Shown here: one piece after another, positions 43,797 to 54,170 of the stretch
Numbering within the stretch: position 1 is the first letter of the stretch
How the letters are laid out: each line of letters begins with the position of its first letter
NCBI GenBank assembly: GCA_032716605.1
Contig: CM064560.1
Coordinates: 15,189,297-15,253,296 of the forward strand
Length of the DNA: 64,000 nt
Direction: 5' to 3'
Origin: Paralithodes platypus
Lineage: Eukaryota; Arthropoda; Malacostraca; Decapoda; Lithodidae
Translations under genes and position numbers: made by a program
Notes under the pieces: generated by a model
Databases searched by the model: none
Told to the model about the DNA's origin: nothing
The model's input: the letters and a program-made list of their open reading frames with translations, nothing else

Positions 43797-46391
43797 CTAC
43801 CCCGGGTCTTCCACCCTCGATAAGCAATATGCAATCACATTCTCAGAACCGGCAATATGGCGTATGTCTAGGTTGTATTCCTGCAACATTAATGACCACC
43901 TGGTCAGCCTCATATTCCAGTTATGGAATTGATTCAGGAACTTGAGGGGATGATGGTCAGTGTAGATCACCACAACTGGTCCATAGGCTGGAACATACAC
44001 CTCAAAGTGCCTGAGCGCTAGCACAAACGCCAGCAGTTCCTTCTCAACTACTGAATAGTTCTTCTGCGCCGAGTTGAACTTTTTTGAGAAGAAACTGACT
44101 GGGTGCTCCAGCCCATCTTCGTCTGATTGCATCAAAACGGCACCAGCCCCCACACCACTGGCATCAGTTGCCAGCTGGAATGGTCGGCTAAAGTCCGGGG
44201 TCCTGAGGATTGGGTGAGTACACAACAGGTGTTTTACTAGCAAAAAAGCTCTCTCACACTCAGGCGCCCACTTAAACTTTCTCTCTTTGGCCAATAGGTC
44301 CGTCAGAGGAGCCAGCACAGTAGAATAGCCTTTTATAAAGCGGCGGTAGTAACCAATCATGCCCAAAAACCTCATGATCTGCTTCTTGGTGGACGGCCTG
44401 GGGAAGTGGTTAATAGCCAATATCTTGTTCTGTGGGGGGCACACCTGGCCCAAACCCACCATGAACCGAAGATACTGCACGGTAGCCCGCACAAAATCAC
44501 ACTTTCCCAGGTTGACCACCAAGTTTGCCTCGCTTAATTTCTTAAATAGGGATTCTACATGTTCACAGTGGCTCTTGAAACTGTCATCGTAGATAATGAC
44601 GTCGTCCAGGTACACGGTACAGTTCGGAATGTCAGCCACCAACTCGTTCATCAAGCTTTGGAAGGTCGCTGGTGCGTTCTTTAGACCGTACGGCATTTCA
44701 TTACAACGATATGTAGCACCATCTACCACAAAACCACACACCTCTTTCGCCCGTTCAGACAAAGGCACCTGCCAGTAACCTTTTACCAGGTCCACCTTGG
44801 TCAAGAACTTGGCCCTGCCAATCTCGTCTACACAGTCATCGACCCGGGGAAGAGGATATGGGTTGGTGGGAGTCAAGCCGTTTAGCCTGCGGTAATCAAC
44901 ACAGAAGCGCACCTTGCCATCCGGCTTCGGTTGCAGCGTTACGGGAGATGTCCACTTTACCGCCCCCTTCTCGATCAGTCCCTGTTGCAACATATACTCC
45001 AACTCTGCCCGGAGGGCCGGAAGTTTAATAGGGGGCACCCTATAGGGCACTGATTTGAAGGGTGGGTGGTCTCCGACGTCAACGTCGTGCACCTCATGAG
45101 TAGTGAGGCCTGGGTGTTCCGCAAATACAGTAGGGTATAAACCGAATAGGCGCTCGACAGCCACACGCTGTTGCTCAGGTAGGTGTTGCAAAGCCTCATG
45201 AGCCGCCTGTCTCGTGTTTCCAGCCCACTGATCTGCAGAAACATGATAATCCCAGTTGTCATCCACCTGTGCATGACTGTCCCGTTCTCCTTCTCCACCT
45301 TGACTGCTGAAAGTCATCACGGGGACAGTGAGAGGCTCAGGTGGGCACCTCACATACTCCTTCATCAGGTTGACATGACATAACTGATTCCTCTTACGCC
45401 TGTCTGGAGTGGCCACCAGGTAATCTAAGTCCGAGAGCTTCTCTGCTACCCTATAAGGACCAGCGTACTTTGCGGATAAGGGGTGACCTACAAGAGGGAG
45501 TAGTATCAACACCTCCTGACCCACGTGAAACTCCCTGAGTTTCACCTTGTGGTCGTACCTGTCCTTCATGAGGGCCTGAGACCCTACCAGATTGCGGCCA
45601 GCCAACTCCAGACTACGCAACATTCGTTCTCTACTCTCAAGTTCGACAGCACCGTCACTACACTTTAGAACCTCCGGGTCTTCTAGCTGCAATTTGCGAA
45701 TATCTGAGGGAGCTAGCCTGTCTAAGTGTTTGCGAAACAACTCATGCCCTCCCCCAACATCGAACTTTGTATCCTGTTGCTCTCTCCGTGTATACCGTTG
45801 CTGCCTCTGAGTCTCTTTAAGCCCTGCCTCTACACTCTCAGTGACAGGTGGTGGTGCTTCTCCAGAGTTTAATAACGGTGCTAATACTGAGTCCCCGAGA
45901 AGCGCTGCTGGTACTAGACTCTCCACCGTATCAGCTTTCAGCACCATCTCGTGACCGTTCCTCCGCTTATTTGAAGACTGTTGGTTAGGCTGTGACTCCC
46001 TGGATGCGAGAGATCTGGTTACAACACACGCCAATGGTTGCACCTGACACTTCTCAACCCACTCCTGTTCCTCCCTACTCACGTCGGCCGGCTCCTCGGC
46101 AACGACTAAGGGTGAAACCTTAGAAGCAGGCACCGCAAAGTCATTGCCGAGAAGGAGGTCGACGCCCCCAACAGGCAATTTCTCCACGACTCCCACATCC
46201 AGTTCGCGAGTCACACCGTCAACTTCAAGTTCCATTCTAACAAGCGGGTATGACCTAGTTGCATTAACTCCCTGCACCACAACTACCCGCGCCGCGTTTA
46301 TGGGTCTACCAGTGAAATTCTTCAAGAGTGTCTGAGAGGCACCTTTGTCACGCAAAAGCTGTACCCTGTGCTTCTTGCCCCCCCACTTCAC
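43797..46391 (-). CDS. Gmr1-2 protease - RT - RNase H (integrase deleted)
   Basis: This 864-codon stretch has no stop. It begins with the protease, whose active site reads DKG (Lys at 46344-46346) where Gmr1-1 has DTG. At about 45640 the text AVELESRERML joins two segments that in Gmr1-1 are separated by the whole integrase core. The GPY/F-like tail (KYAGPYRVA) remains. RT is complete with VDYRRLNGL, LTKVDLVKGYWQ and YLDDVIIY. RNase H retains ATDASGVGAG, EKELLAFV and YTDHHPL, but its last block reads IAYCLSRV, so the aspartate seen in Gmr1-1 is Tyr (43827-43829). RT itself looks intact. The frame is continuous with gag upstream, apart from the TGA at 46413-46415. Confidence 0.92.
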   Translation of the reverse strand: MKWGGKKHRVQLLRDKGASQTLLKNFTGRPINAARVVVVQGVNATRSYPLVRMELEVDGVTRELDVGVVEKLPVGGVDLLLGNDFAVPASKVSPLVVAEEPADVSREEQEWVEKCQVQPLACVVTRSLASRESQPNQQSSNKRRNGHEMVLKADTVESLVPAALLGDSVLAPLLNSGEAPPPVTESVEAGLKETQRQQRYTRREQQDTKFDVGGGHELFRKHLDRLAPSDIRKLQLEDPEVLKCSDGAVELESRERMLRSLELAGRNLVGSQALMKDRYDHKVKLREFHVGQEVLILLPLVGHPLSAKYAGPYRVAEKLSDLDYLVATPDRRKRNQLCHVNLMKEYVRCPPEPLTVPVMTFSSQGGEGERDSHAQVDDNWDYHVSADQWAGNTRQAAHEALQHLPEQQRVAVERLFGLYPTVFAEHPGLTTHEVHDVDVGDHPPFKSVPYRVPPIKLPALRAELEYMLQQGLIEKGAVKWTSPVTLQPKPDGKVRFCVDYRRLNGLTPTNPYPLPRVDDCVDEIGRAKFLTKVDLVKGYWQVPLSERAKEVCGFVVDGATYRCNEMPYGLKNAPATFQSLMNELVADIPNCTVYLDDVIIYDDSFKSHCEHVESLFKKLSEANLVVNLGKCDFVRATVQYLRFMVGLGQVCPPQNKILAINHFPRPSTKKQIMRFLGMIGYYRRFIKGYSTVLAPLTDLLAKERKFKWAPECERAFLLVKHLLCTHPILRTPDFSRPFQLATDASGVGAGAVLMQSDEDGLEHPVSFFSKKFNSAQKNYSVVEKELLAFVLALRHFEVYVPAYGPVVVIYTDHHPLKFLNQFHNWNMRLTRWSLMLQEYNLDIRHIAGSENVIAYCLSRVEDPG

Positions 46392-46412
46392 GCAGCCATG
46401 CCCTCTATGGTC

Positions 46413-47875
46413 TCAAAAGGCATCTCGGACAGGGTTCGAGCCTTCCGGATCCTTCTTCACTGGCGGTGCTCCATCCTCTAATCTTATGCCTCCAGCAAAC
46501 ACAGAAGACTTCTGGAACACCCCAATGCTGCGAGCCAATGACACAGCCGCCGTGGGAGGTCTGCTCGGACAAGCTTTTGCCATGTGCCCCTCTTTGTGAC
46601 AGTGATAACACTCAAATTTCCCCTTGGACTTATACTGAGGTGTAAAAGTCCCCTGACCCTTCTTAAACAGGGCGATGCTAGGTTTGTGATCAGCCTTGGT
46701 GTCATTGCTTTTAAATTTATGTGTGTCCATATTCCGGGAAGGGGGAGGGTAACGCTCCTTAACGCCTACATTGTTTCTCTGTGCAGAGCCGCACCCCCGA
46801 ATTAGTGACAACCGAAGATCAGCCATCTCTGCTGCTTCTACGAGAGTTCTTGGGTTCTTCTCTTTAAGGTTTAAAGTCAAGTCGCCGCCCGTACACTTAT
46901 AAAACTGCTCTAGAAGCGTCAACTGTTTCATCTGATCAAACGTAGTTGTCTTCTCTGATCTGAGCCAGTTTCCCATAGCGTCGGACAGGTCCCGGGCGTG
47001 CTCCAAGAAGGTACTGTCTCGCCCCTTAGTCACACCCCGGAACTTTAACCTATATGTCTCGGGTTGTAGCTTGTATGCCCGCAGGACAGCCTCCTTGAGC
47101 TCCTCATAAACAACGCAGGACTCCAAAGGCAGTGCATCGTAAGCCTTGAGCCCCTTACCTACGAGTCTAGAGGATACAAGGGCCACCCACTTAACTTCAG
47201 GCCACTGATGCTCCCGGCACTTCTTCTGTCCCGTCGTCTCAACACGAGACTTCTCTAAATCCATGTCGGCGCAGTATCTTGTAGATTCTAGTTCAGTCCT
47301 AAGCTCAGCTTCCCTCGTCTGTTGCTGCATCCTAGCCAGCTCTTTTTTCTCTTCTGTCTTAGCTCTATCTGCTGTTGACTCTGATGTTTTGCCATCTCGA
47401 GCTGAAAGAGCATCTCCGGGGTCAAACCTTGAGGAGGAGGAGGAGATGCAATGATGAAAGAAATACCCGGTGATCCCCCCAGGGGCAAACCACCCTGCCA
47501 GTCACTACCCACCTGCGGAAGCGTGCTCAGGGTCGGTACTCCAATAGGAGGATTGGGAGTCGAGTGAAGGGGAAGCTCGGCCAAAGGGCTCTGAGTACTC
47601 ACCCTACCTCGTACGCCAGTCACCCCCCCCAGCACACACGTCATCAGGTCATCCTTGGTCATGCCACTAGTACATACCTGACCGATATCTGCGGCTAAGC
47701 ACTGGAGACCGTACCGATTCATACCCACCAACCGGTCGGAAGTAACAGGCCATTGAAAAAAATACCTTGCATCCTCCTCACTGTTCACCAAGTTAACTAC
47801 CTGCCCATGCTGCTGCTCCTCAGCTTCTACATCACGTACTGTGTCTTCATCCTGCACTGATCCGCTATAAGACAT
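46413..47875 (-). pseudogene. Gmr1-2 gag, frameshifted
   Basis: Likely start is the ATG at 47873-47875 (MSYSGSVQDED), aligned to the Gmr1-1 gag start. The first frame ends at 47288 after a shift near 47340-47380, and the second frame (47330-46413) continues. About 38 codons of the N-terminal capsid are missing between VETTG and KKCREHQW relative to Gmr1-1. The SCAN-like region (LRAYKLQPETYRLKF, then LTLLEQFYKC) and a CCHC knuckle (CYHCHKEGHMAKAC) are present. It ends at a TGA (46413-46415) where Gmr1-1 has Gly. Confidence 0.85.
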
Positions 47876-48127
47876 GATGCTCACTGAAGATTTTTCACTT
47901 TGATACACAAAAAAGAAGTACCCCAAACTCTTATACCACAATATTCACAATAAAAAATTCTCGGAGACAGCTTAAGTGCTATATTACTTTGCTAAAAAAA
48001 TAATTCTTGCATGTCCTCAAAAACATTTCATAAAATCAACAAATGTTCACTGCCTAAACTGAGAAAAATCTGCACAATAACCTGCAATTATATGTCAGTT
48101 CACCAAATCCTGAGCTAGGTCGCCATT
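47876..48127 (-). promoter_or_regulatory. Gmr1-2 leader and primer-binding site
   Basis: The minus strand reads AA then TGGCGACCTAGCTCAGG directly after the 5' LTR (48109-48125). It agrees with Gmr1-1 over the first nine bases only. Confidence 0.7.
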
Positions 48128-49943
48128 TGTTACGATCGGGTCTCGTATAAATCAGTGGCTCTTATACATTGGACTAGACTCGCATAAATGCAACAACGGA
48201 AACGCTGGATCCAACCCCTGATATATAATCCCGTGGAACAAAGAACACATATACCCTCCAGAGTTATATCTGCGATAGCGGGGTATCTTAACTCTCAGTA
48301 TCTATGTGCTTCTACTATAGGCTGATGTTCTCTGAAACAGCCTATTACCTATAACATATGGTTGCTTAGTTATGGTACACAAGGAAAAGATAGTTAACTT
48401 AATTAAATCACAAGAGTGATCTAATGCAAACAAGAAGGTTTACTTAACGTTACTTTAATCAATAATATCTGTCACTCCTTTATGAAAGAAAGTGTTGTAA
48501 AGTCCTCAAGCACCGAACAAGGAATCTTCTGAATAATGTCGGATGCTACTAAGAAGAACGTATCGGAAATGGAACCACAAAATAGCAGGAGGCAGGACAA
48601 TGCACGTGTAGGCTAAATACACAAAGAGTCTGGACATATAATGTTATTGGACACAAGAATATTATAAGCGGTGCAACTGTAATAATGAACGCCACGAAAA
48701 AGTAGTACTCCTATTAACAAAACTGGTCTATGCTGGTTGTGTCTCTCTACAGCAACCTAGACCTCGAAATGCTTGTGTAAAAATAATGGGTATGCATAAA
48801 AGAGTATATGATCTAATCCAGCTAATGTCTACCCGGGTTAATAAAGTCTAGCTGGGATGCGCAAAGGTACATAATTCTGGTGGAGCAAGGCAGCTCCTAG
48901 CCTAGAGTGTGGACCTTGGGTCTGTGCGGCCTGATTACGTTAATATGAAGGGGTGCTCTCTTGAGGATTCTCGATCACAAGTATCGAGTATCCTCCTGGC
49001 GACCCTCAAAAGTAAAAGCAAATAGAGTTAGAACAGTGTTGGGTGGATTAGGCAAGCAGCCCTCACGCACTACACAGTCTTAACTCCAAGGTACACAGAC
49101 AAAAGATCCACCCAGGTAACCCACAGAATCCGTAGTGTCGTGCAGCTCAAAAGTAGCCTACACACAGTGAAAACACCAACAGCAAGGTACCTGATCCCTA
49201 GTCTAGCATTATTTAACCCTGTAGAAACATTAGTGATTGATGGAGACAGTCTGAGCAATACAATCTCCCAAAAAGACAATAACTATCTTTAACCTTAATC
49301 TAGTGCATAAGAAATGTGAGATCCAGCATATAATACAGTCTGGCCACCAATTCAAGGTGTGGATGCAGAGAACCAGAGGGGAATTGATATTAATAAAAGG
49401 TGAGGAAGTAGTGGAAATGATAGAGGCAGTAGGAGAGAAAGATTCTAAGACAAGAGTGTGGGACAGTTCAAGGGAGATGCTTAGAGTATGCTGTCTGGGA
49501 AGGATCTGACAAGGATATTCCCATGGACCTAATGGCTGGAGTCCCAGTTCGCAGGAATGGCACGAGGGCGCGCGACAGTCGCCCAGTAAGCAGCCGCCTA
49601 GTAGGCAGTGTTAGGCAGGAGGCAACAAATCCCGCGAGGCCAATATAAGGGGGCCAGCCACGCGCCACACTCACCACCAAGTCACACCACCTGGTCTCTC
49701 TCTCTCTCTCTCTCCCGCTCGCCTTCCCATCATTCAACTACTTAACACAATACTTTCAATTGACTAAATAAAATAGAAAGGATTGTGACAGACGAAAATA
49801 AAGAACAGTTCTGAACTGTCTGCAACACAAGCTTTCTCGAGAAGGAAAGTACACAATGATAGGTAGACTGAAGCTATATTCTCTGCCCTGGCAAGTCCTA
49901 GCGAATAAGCCATGCGGTTCTGGGGGATGCGGTGAGTGTCACA
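48128..49943 (-). repeat. Gmr1-2 5' LTR
   Basis: An 1816 bp LTR, partner of 41521-43317, followed by CAAT. It contains a CT-rich run (49694-49713) shared by both LTRs. Confidence 0.93.
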
Positions 49944-49947
49944 CAAT

Positions 49948-50178
49948 ATAGCAGATTGGACGATTTAGCTAGAAATGCTTCTTAATGTGATGACAATTTT
50001 TCAAAATAGTTTTACAGACCAAAGCTTGCAATATTATATGAGTGTCTCATGCATACAAAGCCTGACTTTGCAACAATGGAAGTATAACGAAACTCATGCA
50101 AGATATATAACTTGGTAGAGCAGGATTATCCCATGCCTACTGACTCTGACTGTAGAGCAATAGTGACTACTTCTTCTC

Positions 50179-50214
<36 letters not shown>

Positions 50215-50248
50215 GTACATATGTACATATGTACATATACATATACAG

Positions 50249-50249
<1 letters not shown>
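49948..50249. other. Unassigned spacer with CT microsatellite
   Basis: AT-rich sequence with a (CT)n run at 50180-50209 and TGTACATA repeats at 50212-50235. No gene is supported. Confidence 0.5.

Positions 50250-50305
<56 letters not shown>
50250..50305. repeat. (TA)n microsatellite at the LINE-C 5' end
   Basis: About 27 TA units immediately upstream of the LINE-C copy 4 truncation point. Confidence 0.95.
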
Positions 50306-50307
<2 letters not shown>

Positions 50308-52095
50308 ATTATCCAACTATCCAACTCTAGCTCTTCCCAAGCTTTATGGCATCTAGCCAAAAACCTCTCCAACAATTTCTCTTCCTTGTCTTTCCCTCCC
50401 CTTTCCCATTCTGATGGCATAACCATCACTTCTTCCTCTGACAAAGCTAAACTCTTCGCTCAAACTTTTGCTAGAAACTCCACCTTGGATGATTCCGGTG
50501 CTATTCCTCCCTCTCCACCCTCCTCTCTCTTACTTATGCCTAATATCCTAATCTCTTCTAAAGACGTACTTTCTACCCTCTCTGGGCTTAATACTAATAA
50601 GGCGTACGGTCCGGACGGTGTTCCTCCTGTTGTTCTCAAAAATTGTGCTTCCGTGCTGACTCCCTGCCTAGGCAAACTCTTTCGTCTCTGTCTATCCTCT
50701 AACGTCTTCCCTTCATGCTGCAAGTTTGCTCACATTCAACCTGTCCCAAAGATGGGTGACCGCTCTCAACACTTCAACTATCGTCCAATTGCTCTTATCT
50801 CGTGCCTTTCTAAAGTTTTTGAAACTATTCTTGCTTCCAAATTTCTTAAGCATTTCTCTTCTCATAATCTGCTCTCAGATCGCCAGTATGGCTTCCTTAA
50901 AGGTCGCTCTACTGGTGATCTTCTTTCATATCTTACTAACTCTTGGTCATCCTCCTTTCGGGACTTCGGTGAGACTTTTTCTATTGCACTAGACATATCG
51001 AAAGCCTTCGATAGAGTCTGGCACAAATCTTTAATTTCTAAACTACCCTCCTTCGGTTTCTATCCCTCCATCTGTGCCTTTGTCTCTAATTTTCTCCCCG
51101 GCCATTCCATAGCTGCGGTTGTGGACGGCCATTGTTCACTTCATCACCCTATACACTCCGGTGTTCCTCAGGGCTCTGTCCTATGTCCTATTCTCTTTCT
51201 AATTTTTATAGATGATCTCCTCAACTGTACCTCAATTCCCATCCATTCATACGCAGACGACTCAACCTTACACTACTCCATTAGTTTTTCAGAACGCCCC
51301 AGCCAGCAATGCCTCAACGACAAACGTAACGAAGCCATAGAACTCTTAAATTCTGATCTAAATACTATCTCCAATTCGGGCAGAGAAAACCTTGTTACCT
51401 TTAATGCTTCCAAAACCCAAATTCTTCATCTATCTACCTGTAAGGAACTCCCAGCGGACTATCCCTTACTCTTCAACAATACAAAAAAAAATCTTTCATC
51501 TTCTCTCAATATTCTTGGTGTCTCTTTTTCTTCTGCTCTGAGGTGGAAGGACCATATTACCAGTCTTGCTAAGGCAGCCTCCCAGAAGCTGGGTGTGCTC
51601 AACCGCCTTAGGGGGTTCTTTTCCCCTGCACAGCTTCTTGCTCTGTACAGGGGCATAGTGCGTCCTTGTATTGAGTATTGTTAACATGTGTGGGGAGGTT
51701 CCTCTCACACCGCTCTCCTAGACAAAGTTGAAAGGAAGGCCTTTCGTATCATTAACTCCCGTCCCCTCACCAACTCTCTGCAATCTCTCTCTTTCCGCCG
51801 CAATGTTGTATCTCTCTCGCTTTTCTATCGCTACTCTAATAATCAGTGTTCCTCAGAGCTTTCCCAGTGTATACCACCTCCTTTACGTAGGGCACGTGGT
51901 ACCCGTCTTGCAACTCAATCCCACCTCTACTCTGTGCAACTCTCCAACCCGAGAGTGAAACGTTACTCTCAGTCTTTCTTCTACACAACAGCTGAGCTAT
52001 GGAACTCTCTCCCAGAATCAGTCTTTCCCTCTTCCTACGACTTAAATTGCTTCAAACTCCGTGTGTCCAGGCATATTGGCTCGAGCGTCCCTTGA
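50306..52095 (+). pseudogene. LINE-C copy 4 reverse transcriptase
   Basis: Open from 50306 to a TAA at 51682-51684, then open again in the same phase to 52095. RT motifs are NTNKAYGPDGVPPVVLKN (about 50590), NYRPIAL, LDISKAFDRVWHKSL (about 50990), SGVPQGSVLCPILF and the catalytic YADDSTLHY (about 51250-51275). The C-terminal part matches copies 1, 2 and 5. Only one nonsense codon (EYC stop HVWGG) separates it from an open RT. The endonuclease is missing. Confidence 0.9.
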
Positions 52096-52172
52096 TTTTG
52101 GCCCTGTCACTCTTTCAACTATGGGGGAGGCACTCGCTATAGGCAGTTCTGTCTTTTGCCTCCCTCAATCAC
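50306..52172 (+). mobile_element. LINE-C copy 4 (Jockey-type), 5'-truncated
   Basis: The most complete LINE-C RT region in the window, from the endonuclease-RT linker to the 3' UTR and a short A tail (52168-52178). The 5' end abuts a TA microsatellite and the 3' tail runs into another (52186-52213). Confidence 0.9.
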
Positions 52173-52178
52173 ATAGAA

Positions 52179-52185
<7 letters not shown>

Positions 52186-52213
<28 letters not shown>
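52186..52213. repeat. (TA)n microsatellite at the LINE-C 3' end
   Basis: A run of about 14 TA units after the short A tail of LINE-C copy 4. Confidence 0.92.
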
Positions 52214-52219
<6 letters not shown>

Positions 52220-52570
52220 ATCCTAAGTCAACTATTATGAAGCTTATGCTTGATGGGTATCATCCGTCAATTGGTATCATATTTGTATGCATATTTCATA
52301 TTTTATCTAGATATATTTGAACGATATTTTTACTCCATTTCCTTTGCCAAAAACTATATTACTTTATACTATTATAGATCACAAAAACCGTCAATCTGAG
52401 TTGTGGATAGAATCAGTATAAGTGCTGGTGGTCGCTACCTGCGACCGGGTGACGGCCTCTAGCGCGCGGCCATATCGGTGTATGGCCATTTAGGAGTGTG
52501 GCCTTTCTAGTTTGTTGACATTTCGCTTTGTGGCAATTTTGGTTGTGGCCATTTCGGAGTGTGGCCGTCC
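52214..52570. other. Unassigned, with GTGTGGCC-type repeats
   Basis: AT-rich up to about 52430. Then imperfect repeats of TGTGGCCATTT text (52470-52570) lead into the piggyBac-like remnant. No gene is seen. Confidence 0.5.
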
Positions 52571-52977
52571 GTCCTTATCTCGCTACCAACATGGAAGGAA
52601 AGGACAAAAACATACAAATTGCATGTGGCCATATCGATACCTACCTACACTACGGTCCTCCCGCTTAAAAAATAATGAAAACGAAAGAGGTTCTAAGACC
52701 CTATGGTGTTTTGAGAGGGCTAAATGACTTGTATAATAAGGAAAGGTCTAACTTAGAAGAGCTCGAGAGTGACACTGAAAAACAAAATATTGACGAGTGA
52801 TAGTGAGGATAAAAGTGAAACCAAATAATTTCATGGTTTTGTGATTGCTAGCGACGACGACAATGAAGAGCAGCTTAGTGCCAGAGAGAGCGAAAACAGT
52901 GACGATGGAAGTTAAATGCGTCTTGTGAGTGTTTAGGGAAGTATGCTACCCTCATCGTGAGATACAACGCTGCATAT
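52571..52977 (+). pseudogene. piggyBac-like N-terminal remnant
   Basis: Aligns with 19728-20110, including CTTATCTCGC upstream, the segment GGTGTTTTGAGAG and GAGCTCGAGAGTGACACTG. It encodes only an acidic N-terminal region and is full of stops. It is truncated at LINE-C copy 5. Confidence 0.65.
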
Positions 52978-53906
52978 GGCCAGCGGCGCTTGTGGCACTT
53001 TGGCGCTGCCGACTGAGAGGCTCTCCGGTAGTACTTCTTTGATTTCCCATGGAATGACTTCTGCTTCCGTGCTGAACGCATTACCGAGGTAATCCTCTCG
53101 GGCATGGAAGCGTAGATTCCATTTTCTTTCTCTCAGTCCAATGCAAACAAATCTTGGTTTACTTACACTTATTCTACTGCTGTCCACAACAAGGAGGAAG
53201 CATTCAAACGGTACTGACGCCTTAAAACTCAAGAATCTCATTTAATCCTATGTTTCTGCCCGGAATCAAACCAAATCTGTTCTTTAACTTGCCAAGCACT
53301 CTTTCATCAATGATAAATGCACTGAACTATCCAACTCTAGCTCTTCCCAAGCTTCCAGGTGTCTAGCCAAAAGCCTCTCCAACAACTTTTCTTCCTCGTC
53401 TTTCCCTCCCCTTTTCCACTCTGATGGCACAACCATCACTTCTTCCTCTGACAAAGCTGAACTCTTTGCTCAAACTTTTGCCAGAAACTCTACTTTGGAT
53501 GATTCTGGTGCTATTCCTCCCACTCCACCCCCCTCTCTCCTACTTATGCCTAATATCCTAATCTCTTCTAAAGATGTACTTTCTACCCTCTCTGGGCTTA
53601 ATACTAAGAAGGCGTACGATCCGGACGGTGTTCCTCCTGTTGTACTTAAAAACTGTGCTTCCGTGCTGACCCCCTGCCTAGGCAAACTCTTTCGTCTCTG
53701 TCTCTCCTCTAACGTATTTCCTTCTTGCTGGAAGTTTGCTCTCATTCAACCTGTCCCAAAGAAGGGTGACCGCTCTCAACCCTCCAACTATCATCCAATT
53801 GCTCTCATCTCTTGTATCTCTAAAGTTTTTGAAACTATTCTTGCTTCCAAATTTCTTAAGCATTTCTCTTCTCGTAATCTGCTCTCAGATCGCCAGTATG
53901 GCTTCC

Positions 53907-53910
53907 TTAA
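53907..53910. repeat. TTAA target duplication of piggyBac-1 (left)
   Basis: TTAA at 53907-53910 and again at 57611-57614. In LINE-C copy 4 the empty site reads GGCTTCCTTAAAGGTCGC (50901-50918). Confidence 0.93.
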
Positions 53911-54170
53911 CCCGTGGAGCCCCAGCGACGCGTCTGACGCATCGCCTATATATGTAACGCACAGCCCCAGCAACTCGCCTAACGCGTCACCCTTATAGCT
54001 CCAGTCGTAAGGCTCAGAGTGGCTCTAGATTTATATGGGAACTACTTTGGGACCCGGCGGACTACTTCCAAAACTTTTTGTCCATACGCGCGCGGGCGGG
54101 GACGGGAGAGGGCACCCACCTTCCCACAACTCGTGGTCAGTTTTCCGCGTACCCTCTCGAGTGAAACACC

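Larger units (their letters stand above)
41521..49943 (-). mobile_element. Gmr1-2: integrase-deleted Gmr1-type LTR retrotransposon
   Basis: An 8.4 kb minus-strand element with LTRs TGTTACG...(C/T)GTCACA, the same gene text as Gmr1-1 and a CAAT duplication. Integrase is missing by an in-frame deletion of roughly 900 bp. A gag segment of about 38 codons is also missing. Protease and RNase H each carry an active-site change. The two LTRs remain very similar, which implies recent insertion, so its proteins were presumably supplied by another copy. Confidence 0.92.
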
